The notes: a model not told the origin generated them from the letters alone. A stretch of DNA of 12,179 nt from Microcaldota archaeon (GCA_021823945.1 JAKALW010000009.1:1-12179); one strand, 5' to 3'; positions 1 to 7,220 are shown, numbered from the stretch's first letter. Translations and numbers: made by a program.

Positions 1-747
1 GTGGGGCGCGGCGAATTCGCCGCAGACTGCATCATAGGCGCGGACGGCCCGAATTCCAGCACAGCGACCATTTTCGGATTCCCAAGAATCAGGAATTTCG
101 TAATAACAATGCAGGCGGATTTCGAGATGGAGACAGAGGACGGGAAGATGGTGACGGCCTACCTGGACAAAAAGGAGTTTCCCGGATTCTTCGGCTGGGT
201 GATTCCGAAGGGCGATGGCAGCGCCAAGGTCGGCGTGGGGGCGCGCATGCCCTGCGACATAAGGAAAAAATTCCTCGCGTTCCAGCAGAGGCCTGGGATT
301 CTCGGCAAAAAAGGCGAGGGCCAGAGCGCTGCCATGATACCTGTGGAAATGAGGAAAAGGACGGGCATGGAGAAGGACGGGAAAAAAATCCTGCTTGCCG
401 GGGACGCGGCCGGCCATGTCAAGCCCACCACTGGCGGCGGCATATATTTCGGCGCGTCATGCGGCAGGCTCGCAGGCCTGTACTACGACCAGCCGGCAAG
501 GTACGAGGCCGAGTGGAAAAGCCAGTATGGCAACGACCTGTCAATGCACGGCTGGATTTACCAGGCAATGCACGGGTTTGGCGGCAGCCACCACGACGCA
601 GCCTCCCGCCTGCTCAAATACGCGGGCGCGGAGAGTTTCCTATCGCGCTTTGGCGAGATGGACAAGGTCAGTAAAACGTTTAATGTGACAAATTTTGTGA
701 AATTTGCCAGAATTGCAAATCGCCAAAAAATGGACAAAAAACAATAA
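1..747 (+). CDS. Geranylgeranyl reductase family FAD-dependent oxidoreductase (5' truncated)
   Basis: This is the C-terminal 248 residues of a flavoprotein of the archaeal geranylgeranyl reductase family, which saturates double bonds of isoprenoid chains (membrane diether lipids, and in some archaea polyprenol or dolichol phosphates). Visible are GADGPNS (residues 13-19) and GDAAGHVKPTTGGGI (134-148), the C-terminal FAD-binding motif of this superfamily. The N-terminal dinucleotide-binding glycine motif is absent, so the gene almost certainly begins upstream of the window; the GTG at base 1 is only the first codon in view. The C-terminus is basic. The stop lies inside the loop of an inverted repeat (711-762). 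The next gene, a cis-prenyltransferase, starts 50-77 nt downstream on the same strand. Family is confident; the exact substrate (glycerolipid or polyprenol) cannot be told. Confidence 0.85.
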   Translation: MGRGEFAADCIIGADGPNSSTATIFGFPRIRNFVITMQADFEMETEDGKMVTAYLDKKEFPGFFGWVIPKGDGSAKVGVGARMPCDIRKKFLAFQQRPGILGKKGEGQSAAMIPVEMRKRTGMEKDGKKILLAGDAAGHVKPTTGGGIYFGASCGRLAGLYYDQPARYEAEWKSQYGNDLSMHGWIYQAMHGFGGSHHDAASRLLKYAGAESFLSRFGEMDKVSKTFNVTNFVKFARIANRQKMDKKQ

Positions 748-762
748 ATGCGATTTGCAATT
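711..762. repeat. 13-bp perfect inverted repeat spanning the reductase stop codon
   Basis: AATTGCAAATCGC at 711-723 is exactly complementary to GCGATTTGCAATT at 750-762. The 26-nt A-rich spacer holds the stop codon (745-747). As RNA it would form a stem-loop at the gene end; no T-run follows on the plus strand, so a terminator role is not assured. Confidence 0.6.
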
Positions 763-763
763 A

Positions 764-773
764 GATTAAAAAT
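764..773 (+). promoter_or_regulatory. Possible TATA box for uppS
   Basis: GATTAAAAAT is centred about 29 nt before the ATG at 798, the spacing expected for a leaderless archaeal transcript. A second AT-rich string, CATATAG near 783-789, would fit a start nearer 825. Weak evidence, from position and composition only. Confidence 0.3.
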
Positions 774-797
774 GTCGCAAGGCATATAGACCAAGAA

Positions 798-1520
798 ATG
801 ATTTTTGCAAACTCGCGTGGGAAAATGGAAATCAAGCACGTCGCGATAATCCCTGACGGGAACAGGAGATGGGCCAAGAAAAAGGGCATCACCACGCAGC
901 AGGGCTATGAGATAGGCATAAGGAAGCTCGGCTACGTGCTCAAGTGGTGCAGGGAAAAGGACATCAGGATGGTCTCGCTTTGGGGCTTTTCAACGGAAAA
1001 TTTCATGCGCGATTCTGCTGAACTCTCAATGCTCTTCGACACTTTCAACAAGAAGCTCTCCCTGGCACTCGCGCGCAAGTCGGAGAACAGGAAATACGGC
1101 ATACGCGTCAGGTTCATAGGCAGGCCGGATTATTTTCCCGCCCAAATCAGGAAAAAAATAACTGCCCTTGAGAAGGAGACAGAGAAATACTCGAAATACC
1201 AGGTCAACCTGTTTTTCGGCTATGGCGGGAGAAACGAGATAATCGATGCAGTAAACAGGATTGCGCAGGACGTGAAGGCGGGCAGGCGCTCGAAAATCGA
1301 CGAGCGCGGATTTGAGAGGTACCTTTATACTGCGGGCATTCCCGACCCGGACCTGATAATTAGGACTTCCGGGGAGCAGAGGCTCTCCGGCTTTTTGCCA
1401 TGGCAGGCTGCATATACTGAATTGTACTTTGCGAAAAAGCTCTGGCCGGATTTCCAGAAAAAGGATTTCACCAGGGCAATAAAATGGTACGAGTCGAGAA
1501 AGCGCAGGTTTGGCAAGTAA
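798..1520 (+). CDS. uppS: Isoprenyl diphosphate synthase, cis-prenyltransferase (UppS family)
   Basis: A 240-residue cis-prenyltransferase, which condenses isopentenyl diphosphate onto an allylic diphosphate to make long polyprenyl diphosphates; in archaea these feed dolichol-type glycan carriers. Family signatures are all present: HVAIIPDGNRRWAKKKG with the catalytic Asp at residue 20, FSTEN (64-68), and RTSGEQRLSGFLPWQ (189-203) followed by YTELYF. Length is normal for the family. The start is uncertain: ATG 798 gives a nine-residue extension and suits a TATA-like string at 764-773, whereas ATG 825 (MEIKHVAII) matches the usual short N-terminus. It follows the isoprenoid reductase gene on the same strand, supporting a joint role in polyprenol lipid synthesis (inference). 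Two overlapping inverted repeats lie just after the stop. Confidence 0.93.
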   Translation: MIFANSRGKMEIKHVAIIPDGNRRWAKKKGITTQQGYEIGIRKLGYVLKWCREKDIRMVSLWGFSTENFMRDSAELSMLFDTFNKKLSLALARKSENRKYGIRVRFIGRPDYFPAQIRKKITALEKETEKYSKYQVNLFFGYGGRNEIIDAVNRIAQDVKAGRRSKIDERGFERYLYTAGIPDPDLIIRTSGEQRLSGFLPWQAAYTELYFAKKLWPDFQKKDFTRAIKWYESRKRRFGK

Positions 1521-1537
1521 ATTATGGCATGCCCAGG

Positions 1538-1563
1538 ATTTTCCAGGATGGAAAATTTTCCAG
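1538..1563. repeat. Overlapping palindrome, hairpin and direct repeat after uppS
   Basis: TTTTCCA (1539-1545) pairs with TGGAAAA (1549-1555) around a GGA loop, and the same right arm is half of a perfect 14-bp palindrome TGGAAAATTTTCCA (1549-1562). ATTTTCCAG thus occurs twice (1538-1546, 1555-1563). It lies 18 nt after the uppS stop and 42 nt before the DUF192 start. A hairpin followed by TTTT suggests a terminator; an operator for the next operon is the alternative. Confidence 0.5.
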
Positions 1564-1604
1564 TGCGGAACAAAGATTGGCGTGAATAATATGTTTGGTT
1601 GGGA

Positions 1605-1958
1605 ATGATGGCAATCATAAAAGTCAAAGGGGCTGGAAAAACAGTATGCAATGATTTTGAGTCTGCTAACAATACGCTAGCGCGCATGCGGGGCCTGATG
1701 TTCCGCGCGCGCCCAGTCTCCATCCTGTTCGATTTTTATTCTGAGGGGATATACCCGATACATTCTTTTTTTGTCAGGTTCGATTTCGACGCCATTTACC
1801 TTGACTCTGATTTCAGGGTTGTCGAGGCATTCGAGTCAGTCAAGCCGAACACCGCGCTTGTAAAGCCAACGAAAAACGCTCGCTACCTGCTTGAGACTGC
1901 AAGCGGCGCGTGCGCAATGCTCGGGATAAAGCCAGGAACTGCGCTTGAAATCCTCTGA
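1605..1958 (+). CDS. DUF192 family protein
   Basis: A 117-residue protein of the DUF192 family, a small beta-rich domain of unknown biochemical role found in bacteria and archaea. The family pattern is visible: RMRGLMFR (27-34), the HSFFV segment (53-57) that corresponds to the usual hydrophobic His-x-Phe-Phe stretch, YLDSD (65-69) and LETASG (96-101) followed by GIKPGTALEIL at the C-terminus. No signal peptide or membrane segment is evident, although bacterial members often have one. The start is ATG 1605 or 1608; an upstream in-frame TTG at 1599 is less likely. Its stop is only 10 nt before the probable start of the secretion ATPase, so the two are probably cotranscribed. A functional link to secretion is suggested by position only. 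Confidence 0.85.
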   Translation: MMAIIKVKGAGKTVCNDFESANNTLARMRGLMFRARPVSILFDFYSEGIYPIHSFFVRFDFDAIYLDSDFRVVEAFESVKPNTALVKPTKNARYLLETASGACAMLGIKPGTALEIL

Positions 1959-1968
1959 AAACGGGTGC

Positions 1969-3351
1969 ATGATGAAAATGGCATTTGCAATTGGCTGGGG
2001 GAAAATCTCGGGGCCCTGCGATTACAAAGTCGGGCTTGGGGAGCTTTCGGAAGAGGAGGAGGAACTTGTCCTGAAATGCGCTGACGAGTTCGCCAACAGG
2101 GCAAAGACCCAGGAAATCAGGTCTGAAGAGGCTGCGCTCGAGGCTGCATATCAGATTGTGGACTTCGTGTGCGGCATTGAAGGCATAGAGCTTGACAGCG
2201 ACCAGCGCGATTACATTTCAAATTACGTCATGCTCCATTCATGGGGCTTCGCTTTCCTTCAAATCCTCTTAAAGGACAAGAAAATAGAGGAAATCGCCGT
2301 CCTCGGGCTTGGAAAGCCCGCCTATGTCTACATCCGGGGCGCTGGCTGGAAACAGACAGATTTCGGCTTTTTTTCCGAGAATTCATATATTGACGCCATA
2401 AACAAGATGTCCCGCACGCTTGGGCGAAGAATCACTTATCAGAACCCGAGGCTAAACGCCATACTCCCGGACGGGACCAGGCTGCACGCGTCAATCCCGC
2501 CAGTGTCGAAATTTGAAATCACGCTTAGAAAATTCAGCGCCAATCCAATAACCGCGCCCCAGCTCGCAATGCTGAAAACAGCTTCAGCGGAGTCCCTCGC
2601 ATTCCTTTGGCTTGCCATGCAATCAGACTCGAATATGCTCATAGCCGGGAACACAGCGTCGGGCAAAACCACGACTCTAAATGCCCTATTCAATTTCATA
2701 CCCCTGAACGAGCGCGTGGTGGTGCTTGAGGAAACCCCAGAAATCAACATACCGCACCCTCACATGACAAGGATGATTGCAGTTTCCGAGCTGGGAATTT
2801 CAATGCAGGACCTGGTCGCGGACTCGCTTAGGATGAGGCCTGACAGGGTGATTGTCGGCGAGGTCCGCACAAGGCAGGAGACCGAGGGGTTCATCGAGTC
2901 CATACTTTCGGGGCAGGCGCGGGGCACCTACGCCACATACCATGCAAAATCCGCAAAGGAAGCTGTCTTGAGGATGAAATCCTGCGGCGTGCTTGAGATT
3001 GACATACCCGCAATTGACCTGATAGTTGTCCAGCGCAGGATTGGCAGGTATGAGAAGGGCAAGGGCATTGTGGAGTCAAGGCGCATTGTCCAGATATCCC
3101 AGCCGGGAACGGACGAGCCTGAGAAAGTGGACGACATATTCATTTACGACTACAAGTTAGACTGCCTTAGCATGAACCCCGACAAAAAGGCCGTGAGCGC
3201 AACGCGGATTTGGCAAAAGCTCCGCAACACATTCGACATGGGCGACGAGGGGCTTTTTGCGGAAATCAAGAAGCGCGAGAAAAAAATAACTGAAATGGGC
3301 AAAAAGGGCCTCGAAATGGAGAAAGTCGTGAAGGAAGTCAAGGATTTTTAG
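1969..3351 (+). CDS. Type II/IV secretion system ATPase (FlaI/TadA/VirB11-like)
   Basis: A 460-residue cytoplasmic hexameric motor ATPase of the secretion superfamily that powers archaeal type IV pili, archaella and related export machines. Numbering from ATG 1969: N-terminal helical region; substrate-side domain with LPDGTRLHASIPP at about 170-182; Walker A GNTASGKT (227-234, Lys233); Asp box VVLEETPEI (251-259); Walker B LRMRPDRVIVGEVR with Glu298; His box GTYATYHAKS (319-328). All catalytic elements are intact. The C-terminus is a charged, probably helical tail rich in Lys and Glu. An in-frame TTG at 1945 would overlap DUF192 by 14 nt; ATG 1969, 1972 or 1978 are more natural starts. The F-domain membrane partner begins 30 nt downstream. 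Which surface structure it drives is unknown, because no pilin is nearby. Confidence 0.93.
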   Translation: MMKMAFAIGWGKISGPCDYKVGLGELSEEEEELVLKCADEFANRAKTQEIRSEEAALEAAYQIVDFVCGIEGIELDSDQRDYISNYVMLHSWGFAFLQILLKDKKIEEIAVLGLGKPAYVYIRGAGWKQTDFGFFSENSYIDAINKMSRTLGRRITYQNPRLNAILPDGTRLHASIPPVSKFEITLRKFSANPITAPQLAMLKTASAESLAFLWLAMQSDSNMLIAGNTASGKTTTLNALFNFIPLNERVVVLEETPEINIPHPHMTRMIAVSELGISMQDLVADSLRMRPDRVIVGEVRTRQETEGFIESILSGQARGTYATYHAKSAKEAVLRMKSCGVLEIDIPAIDLIVVQRRIGRYEKGKGIVESRRIVQISQPGTDEPEKVDDIFIYDYKLDCLSMNPDKKAVSATRIWQKLRNTFDMGDEGLFAEIKKREKKITEMGKKGLEMEKVVKEVKDF

Positions 3352-3381
3352 AGCGTTAGACTGAAATAATCGCGGGATTTG

Positions 3382-5088
3382 ATGGCAAACTCAAACTGGC
3401 TCATTGCGCTTGCGAACGCGGCAAACGGAATGCCAGGGACAAAACTGTCAAAGCAAAGGAAGGAAAAAATTGAAACCGACTTTTCAGGCGCGGGCGCACA
3501 CGTCAATGCGGAAAAATACGTGACTTTCGGCATTGCGGCGGCATTCGCAATAGCCTTTGTTGTCTCCATAGCTTTGTACATAGGCATATCGGCAAAGGAC
3601 ATGATTCTCCTGCCTGTATTTTTCCTTGTGATTTTCGCGCTCTCCACGCTCGGATTGCTGAACCTGCCCGCGCTCTTGTTTGAAAACAGCAGGAGGGCTA
3701 TGGAAGCCGACCTGCCACTTGCAATCAGGCACGCGGGCATAGCCATATCCATCCATCTCCCGTTTGAAAAAGTGGTTGAGGAAATAGGCGAGGCAGGGTA
3801 TGGCTGCTCCAAGTCTTTCAAGAGGGCGAAAAACGCCATGGCGTCCGGGCAGACTTTGCAGCACGCCCTGCTTGGCGAGGCGGCGCTTGCAAGGTCAAGG
3901 AAACTCTCGCGCTTTGTCTCAAGCATAATCTCATTATACGAGGAGGGCGGCGAGCCTGTCTCGCTGTACATGCTTGCAGACGAGTATTCAAAAGACAACA
4001 TAGCGGTGCTCAAGGAGTTCGCCCAGAAAGCCGTGTTTGGCGGGCTCGTGTTTGTGGCTGCCGCGTGCATTGTCCCGGCATTTTACATGATTTACGGAGT
4101 CATATCAAGCGCAATGCCCCTTGGGTTTGACCCCCCTGGCGCGCTTGCAGCATGGGCTTGTTTCCTTGTCCTGTTCCCGCTTGTTGACCTGGGCATAATG
4201 GGGTTCATTGCCGTGAGCACCCCGCCAAGCCTGAATTTGAGGCAGGGCACGGACGGGAGGAAAGCGGCGAAAAGACAGGGCATTGCAATAGCTGGATACA
4301 GGAGGTCTCAAACCACAATCATGATCATCTCACTAGCAGGATTCATAGTTTTCGGCGCGCTCGGGTTCTCAAACAGCCTGTTTTTCGGATTTGCCGCGCT
4401 GTCGACCCTTCTCCCGATAGCCGTCCAGATGCTAAATGAATTCGAAGGCGAGAAAAAGACAGCACTGCTTGAGAGCGGGATGGGCGACGCGCTCGTGATG
4501 GCGTCAAGCGCGCCAAAGGGCGCGCCAATCGAGAAAGTCGCATCCACGATTGCCAGTTTCGCCCAGGAGCCAATCGCAGGCGAATTCGCCACTGTGAAGC
4601 GCCAGATTGCATCGGGTGTCAGCCCGAAAACAGCTCTCTCCAACATGGCTGACAGGACCGACTCGCTATTGGTGAAAAGGTGCATAAGCCTGATGCTTTT
4701 GGGATACAAAGGCGGGGCTGACATGCGCACTGCGCTAAGGAAAGTCGCAGAGGACGTATATTCGACTTTCGACCAGCTGCGCGAGAGGAAAAACGCCATT
4801 GCAATGCAGAAATACACGCTTTTGGCAGGGAGCGGGCTATTGGTGCCGCTTGTCATGGGCATATCCATTGGCATGGCGCGGGCTATTGGAAAGAGCTCGG
4901 TAGCAGGTGGCGGGAGCGGCATTGACATGGCAGGGCCTGCTGCTGCCTACATAATCATATTCTCCATGCTTGCGGCTGTTTACTGCGCAATGCTTGAGGG
5001 GAACGTGAAGAAGGCAGTCATATATTTCATATCAACAGCCCCGCTCGCGCTTGTAGTGCTGATTCTGTCATCTGGCGCCATTTCCTGA
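3382..5088 (+). CDS. Type II secretion system F domain protein (FlaJ/TadC-like platform)
   Basis: A 568-residue polytopic membrane protein, the likely inner-membrane platform for the ATPase encoded just upstream. By eye it has two hydrophobic segments near residues 47-95, a first T2SF cytoplasmic domain at about 108-212 (ADLPLAIRHAGIAISIHLPF...), four segments at about 218-352, a second T2SF domain at about 365-475 (including MLLGYKGGADMRTALRKVAEDV), and three more segments at about 478-498, 516-537 and 545-565. This two-domain layout is that of archaeal FlaJ-type proteins. ATG 3382 is preferred over the in-frame TTG at 3379. Spacing of 30 nt from the ATPase stop supports one operon. Its partner choice is well supported by synteny; pilins, prepilin peptidase and a FlaH-like regulator are not in the window. 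Confidence 0.92.
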   Translation: MANSNWLIALANAANGMPGTKLSKQRKEKIETDFSGAGAHVNAEKYVTFGIAAAFAIAFVVSIALYIGISAKDMILLPVFFLVIFALSTLGLLNLPALLFENSRRAMEADLPLAIRHAGIAISIHLPFEKVVEEIGEAGYGCSKSFKRAKNAMASGQTLQHALLGEAALARSRKLSRFVSSIISLYEEGGEPVSLYMLADEYSKDNIAVLKEFAQKAVFGGLVFVAAACIVPAFYMIYGVISSAMPLGFDPPGALAAWACFLVLFPLVDLGIMGFIAVSTPPSLNLRQGTDGRKAAKRQGIAIAGYRRSQTTIMIISLAGFIVFGALGFSNSLFFGFAALSTLLPIAVQMLNEFEGEKKTALLESGMGDALVMASSAPKGAPIEKVASTIASFAQEPIAGEFATVKRQIASGVSPKTALSNMADRTDSLLVKRCISLMLLGYKGGADMRTALRKVAEDVYSTFDQLRERKNAIAMQKYTLLAGSGLLVPLVMGISIGMARAIGKSSVAGGGSGIDMAGPAAAYIIIFSMLAAVYCAMLEGNVKKAVIYFISTAPLALVVLILSSGAIS

Positions 5089-5135
5089 CAACTGTCGGGC
5101 AATTCTGGATTTTTTGGCGGATGTCAGCATAGAAA

Positions 5136-5157
5136 CATTAATTAATATTAATTAATG
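5136..5157. promoter_or_regulatory. Perfect 22-bp AT-rich palindrome at the AAA+ gene promoter
   Basis: The half-site CATTAATTAAT (5136-5146) is followed directly by its reverse complement ATTAATTAATG (5147-5157). It ends 10 nt before the ATG at 5168 and covers the position (about 28 nt upstream) where a TATA box would sit for a leaderless transcript. It could therefore be both the core promoter and a site for a dimeric repressor. The symmetry is seen directly; the role is inferred. Confidence 0.6.
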
Positions 5158-5167
5158 AGATATAAAC

Positions 5168-6304
5168 ATGACAAATCCATACGATCCCCAAAATCCAGTG
5201 AAGCCAGACTTCTTCGGTGGCCGAAAGCACATACTAGACACGATAAATACTCGGATAGACAAAGCTCGGACTCAAAAACAATCTGGCGGCGTTCTGGTCT
5301 ATGGATATAGAGGTGCAGGAAAAACGTCTCTCCTTAAAAAAATCATAAGCATCGCAGTTCCTTTTGTTGAAAACCAGCCGCAAAGTAATGCGATATCAAT
5401 TTACCGAAGACTCAGTAAAACGACTTCAGACGTAGAACTATACCAAATGTTGACAGAAGATTTAATCCAAGAGATACACCAAAGAAAAAGCCTGCTTGAA
5501 AAATTACGGTCTATCCCGGGACAAATCAGTTCTGCAAAAATCCCGCTTGCAGATATTGAATTTAAATTAGAAGAAAGCGAGGGAGAAATATCACAATACC
5601 ACCGCTGGCGTTCTCTGGTCCGGAGCTTGGGGAATGCTGATTTTGTATTAATTGCCCTAGATGATGCAGATTTTCTTTCGCCGGAGGCATTAGGTAATCT
5701 AAAATCGATAGTTGAAGAACAAAACAAGATACCCGTAATACTAGCAGTATCAGGCGGAATTGAGTTCGAAGAACGACTTGTAGATAATTACTTTCCAATC
5801 GCCAGAATTTTCTCAGGCGCCAGTTTCAATGTAGGAGAATTTGAATTCAAAGAAATGAAAGAAGTGCTGATAAATCCACTAATAGGCCAAAATACCCATT
5901 GGACAGAGGATGGATTTAAAGAAGCACATAATCTTTCGCGCGGTTATCCATACTTAGTCCAATGCATTGCAAGTGCTAGTTATATTGAGAATGGCGCCAT
6001 AGATTCTCCTCGTGTCAAAGCCTCACTCAATGCTGCTCTTAACATAGGAAAACCATGGCTTAACCATGAATTAGAGACGGCTTCCGATAATGATTTTCTT
6101 AGTTTTTTAAAAATTGCGGAAAGTGGCAAGATGGCATTCAAAAGTTCGGAACTGAGTGAAATGGGCATTGCGCCGCCATATATAGGTAGATTGGTAAGTC
6201 TTGGCGTTCTCAAGAAAATAAGCAGAGGAAGGTACGATATGGTAAAAGCCCCCATAATTGCGTATTATCATGTCTTGTTAAGAGGTTTAAAGACGTCTAC
6301 GTGA
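5168..6304 (+). CDS. AAA+ ATPase with C-terminal winged-helix-like region (Orc1/AAA_16-like)
   Basis: A 378-residue P-loop ATPase of the archaeal AAA_16/Orc1-Cdc6-like kind. An FFGGRKHI segment opens the domain, as the GRE/GRK box does in these families. Walker A is GYRGAGKT (46-53); Walker B is VLIALDDADF (160-169) with a DD pair; IPVILAVSGG near 190-200 fits the sensor-1 strand; RGYPYLVQ near 260 resembles the lid region. Residues 322-372 (SSELSEMGI..., YIGRLVSLGVLKK, GRYDM) look like a winged helix, so nucleic-acid binding is plausible. No nuclease, membrane or TPR part is visible. Base content is about 40% GC in lines counted by hand against about 60% in a counted line of the neighbour, and codons such as AGA, TTA and ATA are frequent, which suggests lateral acquisition. 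Specific function unknown; a full replication initiator seems less likely. Confidence 0.8.
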   Translation: MTNPYDPQNPVKPDFFGGRKHILDTINTRIDKARTQKQSGGVLVYGYRGAGKTSLLKKIISIAVPFVENQPQSNAISIYRRLSKTTSDVELYQMLTEDLIQEIHQRKSLLEKLRSIPGQISSAKIPLADIEFKLEESEGEISQYHRWRSLVRSLGNADFVLIALDDADFLSPEALGNLKSIVEEQNKIPVILAVSGGIEFEERLVDNYFPIARIFSGASFNVGEFEFKEMKEVLINPLIGQNTHWTEDGFKEAHNLSRGYPYLVQCIASASYIENGAIDSPRVKASLNAALNIGKPWLNHELETASDNDFLSFLKIAESGKMAFKSSELSEMGIAPPYIGRLVSLGVLKKISRGRYDMVKAPIIAYYHVLLRGLKTST

Positions 6305-6306
6305 TA

Positions 6307-6311
6307 TTTTT
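6307..6311 (+). terminator. T-run directly after the AAA+ gene
   Basis: Five Ts begin two bases after the stop codon, within ATATTTTTATAG. Archaeal RNA polymerase can stop at short T-runs without a hairpin. Weak but well placed. Confidence 0.35.
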
Positions 6312-6383
6312 ATAGCACAAGCAGAACGCTACAAACCTTATCCCTGCACAAAAAAACATGTTTAGCATAAGACATAGAGATGG

Positions 6384-6392
6384 TTTTTTAAA
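6384..6392 (+). promoter_or_regulatory. TATA box for the PAC2-family gene
   Basis: TTTTTTAAA is centred 28 nt before the ATG at 6416, in a gap after a T-run. The spacing fits archaeal transcription starting at or next to the initiation codon. The same spacing is seen for pyrG. Confidence 0.6.
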
Positions 6393-6415
6393 CAACGGGG
6401 CAAAATTACACATCC

Positions 6416-7150
6416 ATGGCAGTAGAAATAGTCACGACCAAAAAAATCAAGCTGAAAAACCCAGTCCTGATTGAAGGATTCCCAGGAATGGGCCTTGTGG
6501 GCACAATATCCGCAAGCTACATTGTGGAAAAGCTCAAGATGGAGCAGATTGGCTATATCAAAAGCGAGCTATTCCCGCCAATGGCGGCTGTGCACAACCA
6601 CATTCCAATGCACCCCGCAAGGGTTTACGGCTCGTCAAAGCTCAACATGATAGTCATACTCTCTGAATTCGTCATCCCGATAGGGATAGTCCAGGAACTT
6701 GCGGAAAGCATATTTGCTTTTGCAAAGTCGGCAGGCGTGAAAAGGATAATTTCCCTGGGCGGAATCACAATCAAGGGAGAGCAGGACGAGGTATACGCCA
6801 TCGCAAGCAACATGGAGCTTGTGAACAGGGTTTCAAAGTACAAGACAGTCAAGATGATAAAGGAGGGCGCCACCACGGGCGTCACTGGCGTGCTTTTGGC
6901 GCGCGGCGCAGACGAGGGGTTCGACGTGGTGTCGCTCCTTGCCGAAGCCCAGCCTGAATACATGGACCCGCGCGCTGCTTCTATGGTCATTGAAGTGGTG
7001 AACGAGATGCTCGGGCTCAAGATTGAGACCACCTCGCTTGACCAGGAAGCAAAGATAATCGAGTCCAAGATGCGCGAGGTCATGAGCAAGGCGAAGACGT
7101 CGCAGACCAATTACAAGAAGGCGGAGAGCCTCGGCCCTATGTACGGCTAA
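6416..7150 (+). CDS. PAC2 family protein (proteasome assembly chaperone-like)
   Basis: A 244-residue member of the PAC2 family (COG2047-like), archaeal relatives of the eukaryotic proteasome assembly chaperone PAC2. The diagnostic start is KNPVLIEGFPGMGLVG (14-29), followed by ASYIVEKL, then RIISLGGITIKGE and GVTGVLLARG in the middle, and a C-terminal region ending in a Lys/Glu-rich helical tail (about 205-235). Length is typical. Archaeal members are often annotated as proteasome assembly chaperones, but their role is not firmly shown, so a chaperone function here is an inference from family. It is preceded by a good TATA box and appears to begin a leaderless transcript. dtdA follows 70 nt downstream on the same strand and may share the transcript. 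Confidence 0.9.
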   Translation: MAVEIVTTKKIKLKNPVLIEGFPGMGLVGTISASYIVEKLKMEQIGYIKSELFPPMAAVHNHIPMHPARVYGSSKLNMIVILSEFVIPIGIVQELAESIFAFAKSAGVKRIISLGGITIKGEQDEVYAIASNMELVNRVSKYKTVKMIKEGATTGVTGVLLARGADEGFDVVSLLAEAQPEYMDPRAASMVIEVVNEMLGLKIETTSLDQEAKIIESKMREVMSKAKTSQTNYKKAESLGPMYG

Positions 7151-7206
7151 GCTTTGGCAGCTTGGGCATCTAATGGCATAGGCTGGATTCGCCTTTTTGC
7201 AAACTT

Positions 7207-7211
7207 GAGGT
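7207..7211 (+). promoter_or_regulatory. Shine-Dalgarno-like site for dtdA
   Basis: GAGGT lies 9 nt before the ATG at 7221 and supports that start. No TATA-like box is seen at the usual distance, so translation from a PAC2-dtdA message is likely. Confidence 0.45.
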
Positions 7212-7220
7212 TTTGATTGG

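Noticed and set aside
1774..1788. GGTTCGATTTC as a tRNA T-arm
   Set aside because: It lies in the middle of the DUF192 coding sequence with no acceptor or anticodon stem around it.
3348..4070. 240-codon open frame antisense to the F-domain gene
   Set aside because: It is a shadow of a strongly supported membrane-protein gene; its translation shows no recognisable domain and is rich in Ser and Ala as expected from the opposite strand.
4308..4928. 206-codon antisense open frame in the F-domain gene
   Set aside because: Same reason: it mirrors the third-position GC bias of the real gene and has no domain signal.
802..7205. TTTTTGCAAACT present shortly before both uppS and dtdA starts (802-813 and 7194-7205)
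   Set aside because: A few shared 12-mers are expected by chance in a 12-kb window, and the spacing to the starts and the surrounding sequence differ.
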